64,000 bases of DNA, taken from contig CALFVT010000003.1 of assembly GCA_937928165.1 (NCBI GenBank), positions 62,001 through 126,000 of the forward strand, in the 5' to 3' direction. Below are positions 53,121-63,349 of the stretch, piece by piece. Positions within the stretch are counted from its first letter, which is position 1. Each line of letters opens with the position of its first letter. Source of the DNA: an uncultured Caulobacterales bacterium. Its GTDB lineage: Bacteria; Pseudomonadota; Alphaproteobacteria; Caulobacterales; Maricaulaceae. The position numbers were made by a program, and so were the translations under genes. The notes beneath the pieces were generated by a model. That model did no database searches and was not told where the DNA came from. It saw only the letters and a program-made list of their open reading frames with translations.

Positions 53121-53522
53121 TTAAGCTTCTTCCTCCACGCGGTCTTTCGCGCCTTTGGCGGATATATCGCGGTCAACAAATTCAATTACGGCCATAGGCG
53201 CATTATCGCCATAGCGGAAACCCGCTTTCATAATGCGGATATAACCGCCGCTGCGTTCCTTATAGCGCGGGCCTAGAACGTCAAACAGCTTTTTGGACAT
53301 CTCTTTATTGCGCGTACGGGCAATAGCGATACGGCGGCTTGTGAGGTCGCCTTTTTTCGCAAGTGTCACAAGCTTTTCAACAAAGGGGCGAAGCTCTTTG
53401 GCTTTAGGCAATGTCGTGACAATTTGCTCATGCTCAATCAGGCTTGATGACATATTGGCGAACATCGCTTTGCGGTGGCTCGCGGTGCGGTTTAATTTAC
53501 GGTGGGCAATGCGGTGGCGCAT
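53121..53522 (-). CDS. rplQ: Ribosomal protein L17
   Basis: A 133-residue L17. The N-terminus [23 protein letters not shown] and the block [27 protein letters not shown] are diagnostic. It is the last gene of the ribosomal superoperon, 30 bases after rpoA, and is followed by a terminator. The C-terminus carries a short acidic tail (DRVEEEA) of the alphaproteobacterial type. Confidence 0.97.
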   Translation of the reverse strand: MRHRIAHRKLNRTASHRKAMFANMSSSLIEHEQIVTTLPKAKELRPFVEKLVTLAKKGDLTSRRIAIARTRNKEMSKKLFDVLGPRYKERSGGYIRIMKAGFRYGDNAPMAVIEFVDRDISAKGAKDRVEEEA

Positions 53523-53552
53523 GGCGTTATCCTCTTAATCTTTATTAGCGGC

Positions 53553-54569
53553 CTAAATTTGGTCGTCGTATTTCTTCGCAAGCTCTTCGATATTTTCCGG
53601 CGGCCAATTTGGCGCATCCATACCAAGGTGCAAGCCCATAGCAGCCAAGACTTCTTTGATTTCATTCAAAGACTTCCGGCCAAAATTTGGTGTGCGGAGC
53701 ATTTCTGCTTCGGACTTTTGAATAAGGTCGCCAATATAGACGATATTATCATTTTTCAGGCAATTCGCAGAGCGGACAGACAGCTCAAGCTCATCAACTT
53801 TCCGTAAAAGCGCTGGGTTGAAGTCAAGCTCAGGCTTTTCTTCTTTACGGGCGCTATCTTCCGGATCGTCAAAGTTCACAAAGACTTGGAATTGATCTTG
53901 TAAAATACGCGCCGCAACCGCAATCGCGTCTTCCGGTGTCACCGCTCCATTGGTTTCAATATCAATGCTGAGTTTATCGTAATCCAGCACTTGACCTTCA
54001 CGAGTGTCTTCAACGCGGTAAGCCACACGCTTAACCGGCGAGTAAAGCGCATCAATTGAAATCAGGCCAATCGGCGCATCTTCCGGACGAGAATCACTCG
54101 CGGCGACATAGCCCTTACCAGTTGTTACTGTTAGCTCCATACGAAGCTCTGCGCCCTCGTCAAGGGTACAAATAACATGCTCAGGGTTAAGAACCTCAAC
54201 ATCGGCGGTTTCTTCGATATCCGCACCCGTCACAGGGCCGGCGCCGGATTTTTTAAGCAGCAAGCGCTTAGGGCCTTCCGCGTGCATACGCACGGACAAG
54301 CCTTTGAAGTTCAGGATAATATTCGTGACATCCTCAAGCACGCCCGGGATGGATGTAAATTCATGGACAACACCATCAATTTGCACCGCACTCACGGCGG
54401 CGCCTTGCAGGGATGATAAAAGCACCCGGCGAAGGGCATTGCCCAATGTCATACCAAAGCCGCGCTCGAGCGGTTCTGCAATGATCGTCGCTTGACGTGA
54501 TGGATCATGACCCGGATCAACATCAGGATTAATAGGACGAATAAGTTCTTGCCAATTTTTTTCGATCAC
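53553..54569 (-). CDS. rpoA: RNA polymerase alpha subunit
   Basis: A 338-residue subunit. The N-terminal domain ([28 protein letters not shown]) dimerises and assembles the polymerase core; the linker follows near residue 240. The C-terminal domain ([47 protein letters not shown]) contacts promoter UP elements and activators. A 91-base gap with a hairpin separates it from rpsK upstream. Confidence 0.98.
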   Translation of the reverse strand: MIEKNWQELIRPINPDVDPGHDPSRQATIIAEPLERGFGMTLGNALRRVLLSSLQGAAVSAVQIDGVVHEFTSIPGVLEDVTNIILNFKGLSVRMHAEGPKRLLLKKSGAGPVTGADIEETADVEVLNPEHVICTLDEGAELRMELTVTTGKGYVAASDSRPEDAPIGLISIDALYSPVKRVAYRVEDTREGQVLDYDKLSIDIETNGAVTPEDAIAVAARILQDQFQVFVNFDDPEDSARKEEKPELDFNPALLRKVDELELSVRSANCLKNDNIVYIGDLIQKSEAEMLRTPNFGRKSLNEIKEVLAAMGLHLGMDAPNWPPENIEELAKKYDDQI

Positions 54570-54633
54570 GATGCGACCTCTTAAATGTTGTATAAACCCG
54601 CAACCCCTCTTGCGTGTCTCTTATCAGCGGCAC

Positions 54634-54653
54634 AGCCCCATAAGGGTGGGGCT
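54634..54653 (-). other. Hairpin between rpsK and rpoA
   Basis: AGCCCC (54634-54639) and GGGGCT (54648-54653) form a GC-rich stem with an 8-base loop just after the rpsK stop. There is no T-run, so it is more likely an RNA stability or processing element than a terminator. Confidence 0.45.
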
Positions 54654-54660
54654 AATATAA

Positions 54661-55053
54661 TTAAACGCGGCGGCGTTTAGGCGGACGACATCCATTATGA
54701 GGAATGGGGGTAACGTCACGAATAGTGGTAATGGTAAAGCCCGCAGCCTGTAGGGCGCGAACCGCGCTTTCCCGGCCAGACCCCGGCCCGTTTACATTGA
54801 CTTCTAATGTGGTCATGCCATGCTCAGCCGCTTTGCGCGCCGCTTCTTCGGCCGCAACCTGCGCCGCATAAGGCGTTGATTTCCGTGAGCCTTTAAAGCC
54901 CATCATACCCGCTGAGCACCAGGCGACAGAATTGCCCTGCGCATCGGTGATGGTAATCATTGTGTTGTTGAATGTCGAATTAACATGGGCCACACCGGAT
55001 GTGATGTTTTTCCGATCGGCGCGGCGAACGCGCCCTTGTTCTTTACCAGCCAT
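54661..55053 (-). CDS. rpsK: Ribosomal protein S11
   Basis: A 130-residue S11 of the 30S platform. [34 protein letters not shown] and the end [18 protein letters not shown] are diagnostic. It lies 10 bases after rpsM. The sequence is complete and of normal length. Confidence 0.98.
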   Translation of the reverse strand: MAGKEQGRVRRADRKNITSGVAHVNSTFNNTMITITDAQGNSVAWCSAGMMGFKGSRKSTPYAAQVAAEEAARKAAEHGMTTLEVNVNGPGSGRESAVRALQAAGFTITTIRDVTPIPHNGCRPPKRRRV

Positions 55054-55063
55054 CTAAACCTAC

Positions 55064-55432
55064 CTACTTCTTCTTACCGGCGATTGCTTTGGCCGGGCCT
55101 TTACGGGTGCGCGCATTTGTATGCGTGCGCTGTCCGCGAACAGGTAGACCGCGGCGGTGACGTAGCCCCCGGTAATTACCCATATCCATAAGGCGTTTGA
55201 TGTTTTGAGACACTTCACGGCGAAGATCGCCTTCAACCAAAAGATTAGCGTCAATGGTTTCGCGGATCTTCAAAACTTCTGCATCCGTTAAATCTTGAAC
55301 CCGGCGCTCTGATGCAATGTTAACGGCCTCACAGATTTCCACAGCCTTAGCTGGGCCAATGCCGTGAATGTAAGTCAGAGCGATAACTACGCGCTTATTT
55401 GTTGGGATATTTACACCCGCAATACGTGCCAC
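55064..55432 (-). CDS. rpsM: Ribosomal protein S13
   Basis: A 122-residue S13 of the 30S head, which contacts the 50S subunit and the P-site t[28 protein letters not shown] at the start and [25 protein letters not shown] near the end are diagnostic. A 180-base gap separates it from adk upstream, with no gene in it; an internal promoter there is plausible. Confidence 0.98.
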   Translation of the reverse strand: MARIAGVNIPTNKRVVIALTYIHGIGPAKAVEICEAVNIASERRVQDLTDAEVLKIRETIDANLLVEGDLRREVSQNIKRLMDMGNYRGLRHRRGLPVRGQRTHTNARTRKGPAKAIAGKKK

Positions 55433-55612
55433 AATCGGCCTCCTTATAATCTTTATCCGCTTGGTCCGTATGAGACCTTAGCTCTATGCGTTTTAAACGA
55501 GCCAAAACGCACGGTATGCTCTCAACATCCGCGAAAGCGCTTCCTTTAATCCCTGTGCATAGCCGCGTCAAGCACCGTTATGCGCGATTTGAAAGATTCT
55601 TCACGCATGAGG

Positions 55613-56224
55613 TTACCCCCCAAAAAGCCGCGCAAAAAATCCCTTTTTCTTAACCGGCGCTGCCGCGTCCAAAATACGCGCAACGGAGCCGGAGACAGCC
55701 TCAACACTGGCCATGCCGTCAACCTCTGACAACTTGCCTTGCTCTGTGTAAAACGGCAAAAGCGGCGCAGTTTGTTGATTATAGGTCGCGAGGCGGTTTT
55801 TAAACGTCTCGGGATTATCATCCTTACGGCCCTGCTCTTCAAAGCGCTGAGTGACCCGCGCTAAAAGCGCGTCATCATCCACCCGTAATCTGATCACCCG
55901 GTCAAGGGATTTGCCGCGCTTGGCCAAAACCGCGTCCAAAGACTTGGCCTGCTCCACCGTGCGTGGATAGCCGTCAAAGATAAATCCGGCGGCGTCTTTA
56001 TTGTTATCAAGCTGTTCTTCAATCAGAGCCGTCACAATTTCATCGGAAACCAAATCACCTCGATCCAGCAGGTCTGCGACTTTCTTGCCAAGCTCCGTCC
56101 CTGCGGCTCTGGCCGCGCGGAGCATGTCCCCTGTTGAGAGTTGCACAAAGCCGCGCTGGGCGGTGAGCCGTTTCGCTTGCGTGCCTTTACCGGCAGCGGG
56201 CGGGCCAAAAAGAATAATATTCAT
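55613..56224 (-). CDS. adk: Adenylate kinase
   Basis: A 203-residue enzyme interconverting ATP, AMP and ADP. The P-loop is GPPAAGKGTQ, the AMP site includes LSTGDMLRAA, and the DGYPRTVEQA block is present. The lid is short and lacks zinc cysteines. The last 15 residues (PVKKKGFFARLFGG) are a basic-hydrophobic tail beyond the usual end, perhaps a membrane-touching helix. It lies 14 bases after secY, the standard spc-operon position. Confidence 0.97.
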   Translation of the reverse strand: MNIILFGPPAAGKGTQAKRLTAQRGFVQLSTGDMLRAARAAGTELGKKVADLLDRGDLVSDEIVTALIEEQLDNNKDAAGFIFDGYPRTVEQAKSLDAVLAKRGKSLDRVIRLRVDDDALLARVTQRFEEQGRKDDNPETFKNRLATYNQQTAPLLPFYTEQGKLSEVDGMASVEAVSGSVARILDAAAPVKKKGFFARLFGG

Positions 56225-56238
56225 ATACTCCCCCTAGC

Positions 56239-57615
56239 CTATGCCTTGCCCTTACGGCGGCGCATACGTGATTTTTTAATCAGGCCTTCATATTGATGCG
56301 CAATCAAATGAGACTGAATCTGCGCCACCGTATCAAGGGTCACAGAGACAATAATCAAGAGCGACATGCCGCCAATCAATAAAGCCACAGACGGCGGAAC
56401 ATTTCCGGCCTGCGCAATCACATATTCGGGCAGCACACAAACAAAGGCTACATAAACCGCACCAATAAAAGTAAGGCGAGATAACACATATGATAAATAT
56501 TCTGCCGTCCGTTCACCGGGGCGAATACCCGGCAAGAAGCCGCCGTTCTTACGCAGGTTATCCGCTACATCATCGGGCTTAAATACATAAGGCACATAAA
56601 AGAAACAGAAGAAGATGATTAAAACGCCGTAGAGCGTGAGGTAAAGCGGCGAGCCGTAACCAATCAGCGCCAGAACCGTCGTGAGCACGCCGTTAGACCC
56701 TTCTGCCGCGCCCGCTTGATTTCCAAGCATAATCTGGCCTGCCGTTGCGGGAAGCAAGAGAAGCGAGCTGGCGAAGATCGGCGGAATAACGCCGGCCGTA
56801 TTCAGCTTTAGCGGCATAAAAGAGCTTTCCCCGCCAAAGGTCTTTCCGCCGGCCATTTGCCGCTTAGGGTATTGCACCAAGAGCCGCCTTTGCGCCCGCT
56901 CAATAAACACAATCAAGAAGGACAGCCCGACGAAAAGCACCAAGAGGCCAATTAATAAAATCTCTGAAATCGCATTATTCGCATTCAGTGAAAACGCTTG
57001 GAACAAGGCTTTAGGCAATTCTGCGACAATACCCGCAAAAATAATCAGGGACACCCCATTACCCACGCCGCGAGCTGTGACCTGTTCACCCATCCACATC
57101 AGGAACATCGTGCCGCCAACAAGGGTAATCACCGTACTGGCTTCGAAGAAAAGACCGGGGTTAATCACCGCGCCGGGCGTGCCTTGCAAGGCTTTGGCGA
57201 TGCCGTAGGCTTGGAACGCGGCCAAAAATACGGTCAAATAGCGGGTATATTGGTTGATTTGCTTACGGCCCTGCTCCCCATCTTTGTTCAGCTCTTTTAG
57301 GGAGGGTATCGATTCTTTCATCAAAGTCATGATGATCGACGCCGAAATATAGGGCATCACATTCAAGGCAAATACGGCCATACGCTCAACCGCGCCGCCC
57401 GCAAACATATTCAGCCGGCCTAATAATCCGCCCCCTTGTCCTTCGAAGGCCGATTGGAATGCAGCCATATCCATACCCGGCACTGGAACAAAGGTTCCAA
57501 CGCGGTAAAGGACAAGAATGAAAAGCGTGAAAAGAAGGCGCTGCTGAAGCTCTTTCGCCTTGAAAAAGGTCGAAGGATTAAAGTTTCTTACGAGTTGTTC
57601 GGATGCAGACGCCAT
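56239..57615 (-). CDS. secY: Protein translocase subunit SecY
   Basis: A 458-residue ten-helix channel protein of the Sec translocon. Hallmarks are LYRVGTFVPVPGMD in helix 1, the plug region GGLLGRLNMFAGGAVERMAVFALNVMPYISASI, and KPDDVADNLRKNGGFLPGIRPGERT in the cytosolic loop. The end RRRKGKA is basic. It is preceded by an 87-base gap with a perfect hairpin and tandem repeats, and followed by adk. Confidence 0.98.
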   Translation of the reverse strand: MASASEQLVRNFNPSTFFKAKELQQRLLFTLFILVLYRVGTFVPVPGMDMAAFQSAFEGQGGGLLGRLNMFAGGAVERMAVFALNVMPYISASIIMTLMKESIPSLKELNKDGEQGRKQINQYTRYLTVFLAAFQAYGIAKALQGTPGAVINPGLFFEASTVITLVGGTMFLMWMGEQVTARGVGNGVSLIIFAGIVAELPKALFQAFSLNANNAISEILLIGLLVLFVGLSFLIVFIERAQRRLLVQYPKRQMAGGKTFGGESSFMPLKLNTAGVIPPIFASSLLLLPATAGQIMLGNQAGAAEGSNGVLTTVLALIGYGSPLYLTLYGVLIIFFCFFYVPYVFKPDDVADNLRKNGGFLPGIRPGERTAEYLSYVLSRLTFIGAVYVAFVCVLPEYVIAQAGNVPPSVALLIGGMSLLIIVSVTLDTVAQIQSHLIAHQYEGLIKKSRMRRRKGKA

Positions 57616-57637
57616 AACCTAAAGTCCATATATCGGA

Positions 57638-57669
57638 TTAAACAGACCCCGCATATGGGGTCTGTTTAA
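57638..57669 (-). promoter_or_regulatory. Perfect 13-bp hairpin in the rplO-secY gap
   Basis: TTAAACAGACCCC (57638-57650) and its exact complement (57657-57669) form a 13-base-pair stem with a 6-base loop, about 22 bases before the secY ATG. No T-run follows on the minus strand. It may control secY translation, act as an attenuator, or be an RNA-processing site. Confidence 0.6.
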
Positions 57670-57674
57670 AGATT

Positions 57675-57716
57675 TTAAAGGTCGCAACTTAAAGGCCACG
57701 ACTTAAAGGTCGTTGA
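57675..57716 (-). repeat. Three tandem 14-base repeats across the rplO stop codon
   Basis: Units TTAAAGGTCGCAAC (57675-57688), TTAAAGGCCACGAC (57689-57702) and TTAAAGGTCGTTGA (57703-57716) follow one another directly. The third contains the rplO stop and last codons, and each unit carries the same TTTAA stop on the minus strand. It looks like a recent small duplication at the gene end. Confidence 0.7.
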
Positions 57717-58662
57717 GCATACCTTCGTTCTTTGCCAGCAGATAGTAAAAGCTGACGCGGTCTTTCATACGCTGAGGTTTCATTTCCGTACAGACAGCCA
57801 TAACTTTGGCGTCAAGAACCTCATTATCGTCTTTAAGACCGAGTTTTTTCTTTAAGAAAGCATCCCGAACCGTACTACGCTCTTCTTCGTCACCGCAGGC
57901 CACATATTTCGCGTCGCGGTTTGATAAAGACGCGCCCAAATATTTCGTCAGCGTCATCACAGCCGCTTCAGAGGCATCTGCGTCATAACGAGTCTTGATG
58001 TTTTCCCAATAAGGAAGATGCTTATCATATTCGCCGGACTTTGCTGCCGCTTTCTTAGCAGGTGCTTTTTTGGCAGGTGCCTTTTCAGCCTTAGGCGCAG
58101 CCGCCGCTTTTGGAGACGCTGCTTTGGGCGCAGCCGCTTGCTTAGCAGGCTTCGCTTTGGCTTTTGGTGCTTTTTCCGCCGTTAACTTGGCGCGCTCTGG
58201 CTTATCACTTGAAATCGTTACAGAGCCTTTGGCCGATTCAACAATCTTTGTTGCGCCCGGGGTTGCGCCCGCCACAACCAATTTAACCGCTTTAGACAAC
58301 TCACCGCCGCCAATGAGGCGAACGCCGTCATGGGCGCGGCGAAGAACGCCGGCTTGCACAAGCGCAACAGCGTCAACATCTTTGGACAGATCAAGCTTAT
58401 CCGCTTCAACGGCGCGGTTAAGGGTCGCGATTGACAATTCCGCCCACTTCTTGCGGTTCGGCTTATTAAAGCCCCGCTTTGGAAGGCGCATATGAATCGG
58501 CATTTGACCGCCTTCAAAGCCCTTAATTGCCACGCCTGAGCGTGATTTTTGACCTTTGACACCACGGCCGCCGGTTTTACCTTTACCCGAACCAATACCA
58601 CGGCCAACACGAAGGCGGGCTTTGGTGGCACCGGGATTATCACTTAATTCATTAAGTCGCAT
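57703..58662 (-). CDS. rplO: Ribosomal protein L15 with C-terminal DUF2853 domain
   Basis: A 319-residue protein, about twice the usual L15. Residues 1-150 are a normal L15 ([54 protein letters not shown]). Residues 152-209 are an Ala/Lys/Pro linker like a histone H1 tail. Residues 211-319 match my memory of the DUF2853 family: [23 protein letters not shown] and [14 protein letters not shown]2853 proteins are normally separate small proteins of unknown role. The frame is continuous and the domain is well formed, so this is a genuine fusion. It lies between rpmD and secY in the usual order. Confidence 0.9.
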   Translation of the reverse strand: MRLNELSDNPGATKARLRVGRGIGSGKGKTGGRGVKGQKSRSGVAIKGFEGGQMPIHMRLPKRGFNKPNRKKWAELSIATLNRAVEADKLDLSKDVDAVALVQAGVLRRAHDGVRLIGGGELSKAVKLVVAGATPGATKIVESAKGSVTISSDKPERAKLTAEKAPKAKAKPAKQAAAPKAASPKAAAAPKAEKAPAKKAPAKKAAAKSGEYDKHLPYWENIKTRYDADASEAAVMTLTKYLGASLSNRDAKYVACGDEEERSTVRDAFLKKKLGLKDDNEVLDAKVMAVCTEMKPQRMKDRVSFYYLLAKNEGMLNDL

Positions 58663-58705
58663 TTTACTTCTCCAAGAGGTTAGGCCTTTGACAGATCAAA
58701 ACCCT

Positions 58706-58894
58706 CTACTCTTCAACAATCTCTACCATATGGGCAACCTTGTTGATCATGCCCCGAACAGAAGGCGTATCTTCAAGCTCGCGCACGCGGCCAATTTTAC
58801 CCAGACCTAAACCAACAAGGGTTTGGCGCTGGTCTTTCGGACGACGGGTCGCTGACCCTGTCTGCCGGACTTTCACTGTTTTCTTCGCAGCCAT
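58706..58894 (-). CDS. rpmD: Ribosomal protein L30
   Basis: A 62-residue L30, complete. [32 protein letters not shown] is diagnostic of the bacterial form. It lies 11 bases after rpsE and 43 before rplO in standard spc order. L30 is absent from some bacteria; here it is present and intact. Confidence 0.96.
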   Translation of the reverse strand: MAAKKTVKVRQTGSATRRPKDQRQTLVGLGLGKIGRVRELEDTPSVRGMINKVAHMVEIVEE

Positions 58895-58905
58895 GATAAA
58901 TATCC

Positions 58906-59478
58906 TTAGGCTTCAATAGCTTCCGGCGCACTTGCACCGTCGGAACGGCGAGAGACAAGATCGCCGACCTTTTTCCCGCGTTTTGCCGCAATCATACGCG
59001 GGCTTTCCGCTTGCTTAAGCGCGTCAAATGTCGCGCGCACCATGTTATATGGGTTTTGCGTCCCGAGTGACTTTGCGACCACATCCTGAACGCCAAGGCA
59101 CTCCAGAACAGCCCGCATGGGGCCGCCAGCAATCACCCCGGTTCCGGGAGGAGCCGAACGCATGATGATTTTACCGGCGCCGTGACGACCCCGAAGGTCA
59201 TGATGCAATGTGCGGCCTTCACGGAGCGGAACGCGGATCATTGTCTTTTTGGCTTCTTCTGTCGCCTTACGGATCGCTTCTGGAACTTCGCGGGCTTTAC
59301 CCTTACCGAAACCAACGCGCCCCTTTTCATCACCGACGATCACAAGCGCAGCGAATGACATGTTACGGCCACCTTTTACGGTTTTCGCAACGCGGTTAAT
59401 ATGTACAAGGCGATCGATAAATTCATTATCTTCTTCGCGGTCGCGGCGGTTACCGCCTTTATTATCAGGACGTGCCAT
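58906..59478 (-). CDS. rpsE: Ribosomal protein S5
   Basis: A 190-residue S5, part of the mRNA entry channel and decoding fidelity. The double-stranded-RNA-binding part ([43 protein letters not shown]) and the C-terminal [26 protein letters not shown] are diagnostic. A short charged N-terminus and an Ala/Glu-rich tail are typical of alphaproteobacteria. Confidence 0.98.
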   Translation of the reverse strand: MARPDNKGGNRRDREEDNEFIDRLVHINRVAKTVKGGRNMSFAALVIVGDEKGRVGFGKGKAREVPEAIRKATEEAKKTMIRVPLREGRTLHHDLRGRHGAGKIIMRSAPPGTGVIAGGPMRAVLECLGVQDVVAKSLGTQNPYNMVRATFDALKQAESPRMIAAKRGKKVGDLVSRRSDGASAPEAIEA

Positions 59479-59486
59479 ATTGCCTC

Positions 59487-59837
59487 CTAGAACTTTAATC
59501 CGGCGTCACGCGCCGCGTCCGCCAGAGCTTTAACTCGGCCATGATATAAATAGCCGCCCCGGTCAAAAATAACCGTGTCAACCTTGGCTTTCAAAGACCG
59601 CTCTGCGATCAACTTACCGATTTTAGCCGCAGCCTCAACATTCGAGCCTTTGCCGCCTTTATCTTCAAGTGTCGATGCGGACGCTAATGTTGTGCCGGTT
59701 AAATCATCAATGATTTGCGCAGAGATATTTTTATCACTACGGAAAACAGAGAGACGCGGACGGCCATTGGCGTTCTTTTTAAGACGGCGGCGAACACGCT
59801 GGGCGCGGCGCTTCAAATTTTCTTGTGCTGTCTTCAT
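59487..59837 (-). CDS. rplR: Ribosomal protein L18
   Basis: A 116-residue L18 that carries 5S rRNA in the 50S subunit. [36 protein letters not shown] at the start and [26 protein letters not shown] at the end are diagnostic. The ATG at 59837 lies 4 bases after the rplF stop. The same frame stays open for 69 codons further upstream into rplF, but that part is not L18. Confidence 0.97.
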   Translation of the reverse strand: MKTAQENLKRRAQRVRRRLKKNANGRPRLSVFRSDKNISAQIIDDLTGTTLASASTLEDKGGKGSNVEAAAKIGKLIAERSLKAKVDTVIFDRGGYLYHGRVKALADAARDAGLKF

Positions 59838-59841
59838 GATC

Positions 59842-60375
59842 TTACTTCTTCTTACCTTCTTTACTGCGGACAAACTCGCCCACATAGCGCACACCTTTAC
59901 CTTTATAAGGCTCTGGCTTGCGGTAGGACCGAATCTCAGCAGCGACCTGACCGACTTTTTGCTTATCAATACCTTCGACAACAATTTGCGTGGGCTTTGG
60001 CGCAGCGATTGTGACGCCCTCTGGGGCATCATAATTAATGTCATGAGAAAAGCCGAGCTGCATGGTGAGCGTATTGCCCTTCATTTGCGCCCGATAACCC
60101 ACGCCGCGTAGCTCTAGCTCTTTTTTGAAACCAGTACTCACGCCTTCAATCAAGTTCGCAACCATTGTGCGGGACATGCCCCACATAGCGCTAGATGTTT
60201 TATCATCCCCTGACGGAATAATTGTGAGAGCATTATCTTCAAAGCTTGCCTGAACCGCATCGGGGAGCGTGAAAGTCAGCTCACCTTTCGGGCCTTTAAC
60301 GGCAACTTTTTGGCCTGTGAGTGTCAAAGTCACGCCGGACGGGACTTCAACAGGTTTTTTACCAATACGAGACAT
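59842..60375 (-). CDS. rplF: Ribosomal protein L6
   Basis: A 177-residue L6. [32 protein letters not shown] at the start and the C-terminal [31 protein letters not shown] with its rRNA-binding loop are diagnostic. It sits between rpsH (15 bases upstream) and rplR. Confidence 0.98.
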   Translation of the reverse strand: MSRIGKKPVEVPSGVTLTLTGQKVAVKGPKGELTFTLPDAVQASFEDNALTIIPSGDDKTSSAMWGMSRTMVANLIEGVSTGFKKELELRGVGYRAQMKGNTLTMQLGFSHDINYDAPEGVTIAAPKPTQIVVEGIDKQKVGQVAAEIRSYRKPEPYKGKGVRYVGEFVRSKEGKKK

Positions 60376-60390
60376 ATCTTCCGCCCTTTC

Positions 60391-60786
60391 CTAAGAGACT
60401 TGGCAGAGAATTTCGCCGCCAACATTATTTTCGCGGGCAGCGTGATCGCTCATCACGCCTTTCGGCGTTGAGAGGATCGAAATTCCAAGACCATTACGAA
60501 CTTGCGGGAGGGTTTTCACAGACGAATACACACGGCGTCCAGGCTTGGACACGCGCTTAATTTCGCGAATAACCGCCGCGCCTTCAAAATATTTAAGCTC
60601 GACTTCAAAGGCTTTAAAACCGCCATGCTCTATTTCTGTATAGCCGCGAATGAAACCTTCATCCGTAAGCACGTCCAAGACACGGCCGCGAAGCTTTGAC
60701 GCCGGCGTTGTGACTGTCGAACGGTTACGCATAATCGCATTACGAATACGGGTTAACATATCTCCGAGAGGATCACTAAAAGACAT
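60391..60786 (-). CDS. rpsH: Ribosomal protein S8
   Basis: A 131-residue S8 that binds 16S rRNA helix 21 and, in many bacteria, represses the spc operon by binding its mRNA near rpl[30 protein letters not shown] and the end [25 protein letters not shown] are diagnostic. It is 11 bases after rpsN. Confidence 0.98.
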   Translation of the reverse strand: MSFSDPLGDMLTRIRNAIMRNRSTVTTPASKLRGRVLDVLTDEGFIRGYTEIEHGGFKAFEVELKYFEGAAVIREIKRVSKPGRRVYSSVKTLPQVRNGLGISILSTPKGVMSDHAARENNVGGEILCQVS

Positions 60787-60797
60787 TGTCTATCCTC

Positions 60798-61103
60798 CTA
60801 CCAGCTTGACTTAACAAGACCCGGAAGCAGGCCTTGGGACCCGAGCTCGCGAAGGGCGATACGGGACATTTTCATTTTACGGTAATAACCGCGCGGGCGG
60901 CCTGTCACTTGGCACCGATTACGGATGCGCGACGGCGCAGAATTGCGGGGAAGTTCAGCCAATTTAAGCTGAGCCGCAAAGCGCTCTTCAACAGGTAGAT
61001 CTTTATTCCGAGCTCTATCTTTTAAAAGCGCACGCTTGCCGGCATATTTTGCGACAAGCTCTTGGCGCTTTAGATTCCGCTCTGTAGCACTAATCTTAGC
61101 CAT
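60798..61103 (-). CDS. rpsN: Ribosomal protein S14, zinc-independent form
   Basis: A 101-residue S14 of the long type without zinc cysteines; only one cysteine ([30 protein letters not shown]) is visible. The long form is standard in proteobacteria. It lies 69 bases after rplE. Confidence 0.97.
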   Translation of the reverse strand: MAKISATERNLKRQELVAKYAGKRALLKDRARNKDLPVEERFAAQLKLAELPRNSAPSRIRNRCQVTGRPRGYYRKMKMSRIALRELGSQGLLPGLVKSSW

Positions 61104-61172
61104 TTATTTTACTCCTAATTGCGAGGGCCGGATGAATGATTTCACCCTGCCTGCTTTGCCTGTTGCGTTAGA

Positions 61173-61727
61173 TCAGTTCCGAAAAGGGAAACCGAACTCA
61201 GCCAACAGTGCTTTGGCTTCTTCATCTGTTGCCGCATTGGTTTGCACAACAATATCCATTCCGCGCACCGCTTCGACTTGATCATAGTCGATTTCTGGGA
61301 ACACGATATGTTCTTTCAGGCCCATGGCATAATTACCATTGCCGTCAAAGCTTTTTCCGTTCACGCCGCGAAAGTCACGCACGCGCGGCAGCGCGATGTT
61401 CACAAGGCGGTCAAGAAATTCATACATTTTATCACGGCGGAGGGTCACTTTCGCGCCAATCACCATACCGTCGCGAAGCTTGAAGCCCGCAATAGATTTC
61501 TTGGCTTTTGTCGGAATGACTTTTTGGCCTGCAATCAACTCAAGATCCGCAATCGCAGCCTGAACCTTTTTACGATCACCAACACCTTCGCCCAGTCCCA
61601 TATTGAGAACAACTTTCTCTATGACTGGAATTTGCATATCATTCTTATAGCCGAATTTTTCTTTCATCGCGCCGCGAATTTCATTTTGATATTTCTCGGC
61701 AAGACGGGGTGTATATGGCTTAGTCAT
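61173..61727 (-). CDS. rplE: Ribosomal protein L5
   Basis: A 184-residue L5 that binds 5S rRNA and contacts the P-site t[44 protein letters not shown] and the end [26 protein letters not shown] are diagnostic. I chose the ATG at 61727 for its upstream GGGGAGC; it overlaps the rplX end by 8 bases. The upstream extension of the frame is not part of L5. Confidence 0.97.
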   Translation of the reverse strand: MTKPYTPRLAEKYQNEIRGAMKEKFGYKNDMQIPVIEKVVLNMGLGEGVGDRKKVQAAIADLELIAGQKVIPTKAKKSIAGFKLRDGMVIGAKVTLRRDKMYEFLDRLVNIALPRVRDFRGVNGKSFDGNGNYAMGLKEHIVFPEIDYDQVEAVRGMDIVVQTNAATDEEAKALLAEFGFPFRN

Positions 61728-62040
61728 CGAGAAGCTCCCCTGACTTTCTGGCCACACGGACCTTTTTACCATCTTTCAGCATTGTGAAACCCACCCGCGT
61801 CGGCGCGCCGGACTTCGGATCAATCGCAGAAACATTAGAGATATGGATCGGCGCTTCAAATGTTTTAATGCCGCCTTCCGGATCCGCTTGTGACGGACGA
61901 ATGTGACGCTTTACAATATGAACACCGGAGACAACCACACGGCTCTCTCTTGGAATAACTTTGAGAACCTCGCCTTTTTTGCCTTTATCCTTACCGGATA
62001 AGACGATGACGTGATCGCCCTTTTTGATTTTAGCTGCCAT
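61720..62040 (-). CDS. rplX: Ribosomal protein L24
   Basis: A 106-residue L24, an assembly-initiating protein of the 50S subunit. The KOW motif [20 protein letters not shown] and [23 protein letters not shown] are diagnostic. It starts 15 bases after rplN, and its end overlaps the rplE start by 8 bases, suggesting coupled translation. Confidence 0.97.
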   Translation of the reverse strand: MAAKIKKGDHVIVLSGKDKGKKGEVLKVIPRESRVVVSGVHIVKRHIRPSQADPEGGIKTFEAPIHISNVSAIDPKSGAPTRVGFTMLKDGKKVRVARKSGELLDD

Positions 62041-62055
62041 GAGACCAGCCCACCC

Positions 62056-62424
62056 TTAAAGAACTTCAGGAGCTAAGGACACGATCTTCATATGGTTCTT
62101 TGCGCGGAGCTCCCGCGGTACTGGACCAAAGATACGTGTGCCAATAGGCTCACCATTATTATTGATAATGACAGCTGCATTTCCGTCAAAACGGATCACA
62201 GACCCGTCCCGGCGAATGATGTCTTTACGAACGCGAACAACAACAGCTTTGCGTACATCACCTTTTTTCACACGTCCGCGCGGAATAGCTTCCTTGACGG
62301 ACACAACGATAACATCGCCCACATGGGCATAACGGCGCTTTGAGCCGCCCAGCACTTTAATGCACTGAACGCGGCGGGCACCGGAATTATCGGCGACATC
62401 TAGATTTGTCTGCATTTGAATCAT
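62056..62424 (-). CDS. rplN: Ribosomal protein L14
   Basis: A 122-residue L14 at the subunit interface. [46 protein letters not shown] and the end [23 protein letters not shown] are diagnostic and very conserved. It is complete and begins the spc part of the operon after rpsQ, 36 bases away. Confidence 0.98.
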   Translation of the reverse strand: MIQMQTNLDVADNSGARRVQCIKVLGGSKRRYAHVGDVIVVSVKEAIPRGRVKKGDVRKAVVVRVRKDIIRRDGSVIRFDGNAAVIINNNGEPIGTRIFGPVPRELRAKNHMKIVSLAPEVL

Positions 62425-62460
62425 GCGACGTCTCCTTCTTTGGTTGCGGGGCTACCAGCC

Positions 62461-62691
62461 TTAGGCTGTGTAGACTTCCCACCGCTTGAGTTTGCTCTTT
62501 GGGGCACATTCGCGAATACGAACCATTTCACCCATTTTCACCGCATTTGTTTCGTCATGCGCGTGATATTTCTTTGACCGGCGAACCGTTTTTTTGAAAA
62601 GAGGGTGGAGGTAAGTCCGCTCTACTTTTACAACGATGGTCTTGTCGCCTTTGTCAGATACGACAGTTCCTTGCAGGATGCGTTTTGGCAT
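62461..62691 (-). CDS. rpsQ: Ribosomal protein S17
   Basis: A 76-residue S17, an early 16S rRNA-binding protein of OB fold. [47 protein letters not shown] is diagnostic. It lies 9 bases after rpmC. Confidence 0.97.
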   Translation of the reverse strand: MPKRILQGTVVSDKGDKTIVVKVERTYLHPLFKKTVRRSKKYHAHDETNAVKMGEMVRIRECAPKSKLKRWEVYTA

Positions 62692-62700
62692 AGCTCTCTC

Positions 62701-62907
62701 CTACCCGGCTTTCTTTTCGGCCATGATGGTTTTCACCGTGGCAACCCCGCGGCGCACTTCACGCACGCGGGCTGTTTTTTCTAACTGGCCAATCGCTTTT
62801 TGAAAGCGCAGATTAAACTGCTCCTTCTTAAGAGCGACCAATTTATCCGTGAGTTGATCTTCGGTCAGCGCACGTAGGTTTTCGACTTTTAATGTATCGT
62901 CAGCCAT
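62701..62907 (-). CDS. rpmC: Ribosomal protein L29
   Basis: A 68-residue helical L29 near the polypeptide exit. [51 protein letters not shown] is diagnostic. It lies 16 bases after rplP. Confidence 0.97.
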   Translation of the reverse strand: MADDTLKVENLRALTEDQLTDKLVALKKEQFNLRFQKAIGQLEKTARVREVRRGVATVKTIMAEKKAG

Positions 62908-62923
62908 GTTTCACGCTCCCTCT

Positions 62924-63337
62924 TTATTCACCGGGGCGCGTGACAATTTTACACTTCACCGGAAGCTTCGCAGCCCCCAAACGAAGCGCTTCACGCGCAA
63001 CAGCATCGGTCACACCATCAATTTCAAACATGATGCGACCAGGTTTAACTTTACAGGCCCAAAATTCAACGGAGCCCTTACCTTTACCCATACGAACTTC
63101 AGTCGGTTTTTTCGTGACAGGCACATCTGGGAAGATGCGAATCCAAACTCGGCCTGAGCGTTTCATATGGCGCGTAATCGCCCGGCGAGTCGCCTCGATC
63201 TGGCGCGCCGTAACCCGCTCTGCGTCAAGGGACTTAAGGCCGTAGGAACCGAATGCAATCGATGTTCCGCCCTTGGCAACACCTTTGATACGGCCCTTAT
63301 GGGCTTTACGAAATTTTGTACGTTTTGGCTGTAACAT
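62924..63337 (-). CDS. rplP: Ribosomal protein L16
   Basis: A 137-residue L16 near the A-site and peptidyl-transferase region. [38 protein letters not shown] and [28 protein letters not shown] are diagnostic. It lies 12 bases after the rpsC stop. Confidence 0.98.
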   Translation of the reverse strand: MLQPKRTKFRKAHKGRIKGVAKGGTSIAFGSYGLKSLDAERVTARQIEATRRAITRHMKRSGRVWIRIFPDVPVTKKPTEVRMGKGKGSVEFWACKVKPGRIMFEIDGVTDAVAREALRLGAAKLPVKCKIVTRPGE

Positions 63338-63349
63338 TCTCTTACGCCT

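Noticed and set aside
59838-60044. 69-codon N-terminal extension of L18
   Set aside because: It overlaps the L6 gene entirely and has no L18 similarity; the normal start is 59837.
61242-61787. Plus-strand frame of about 180 codons across rplE
   Set aside because: Antisense shadow of rplE and rplX; no ribosome site and no recognisable protein.
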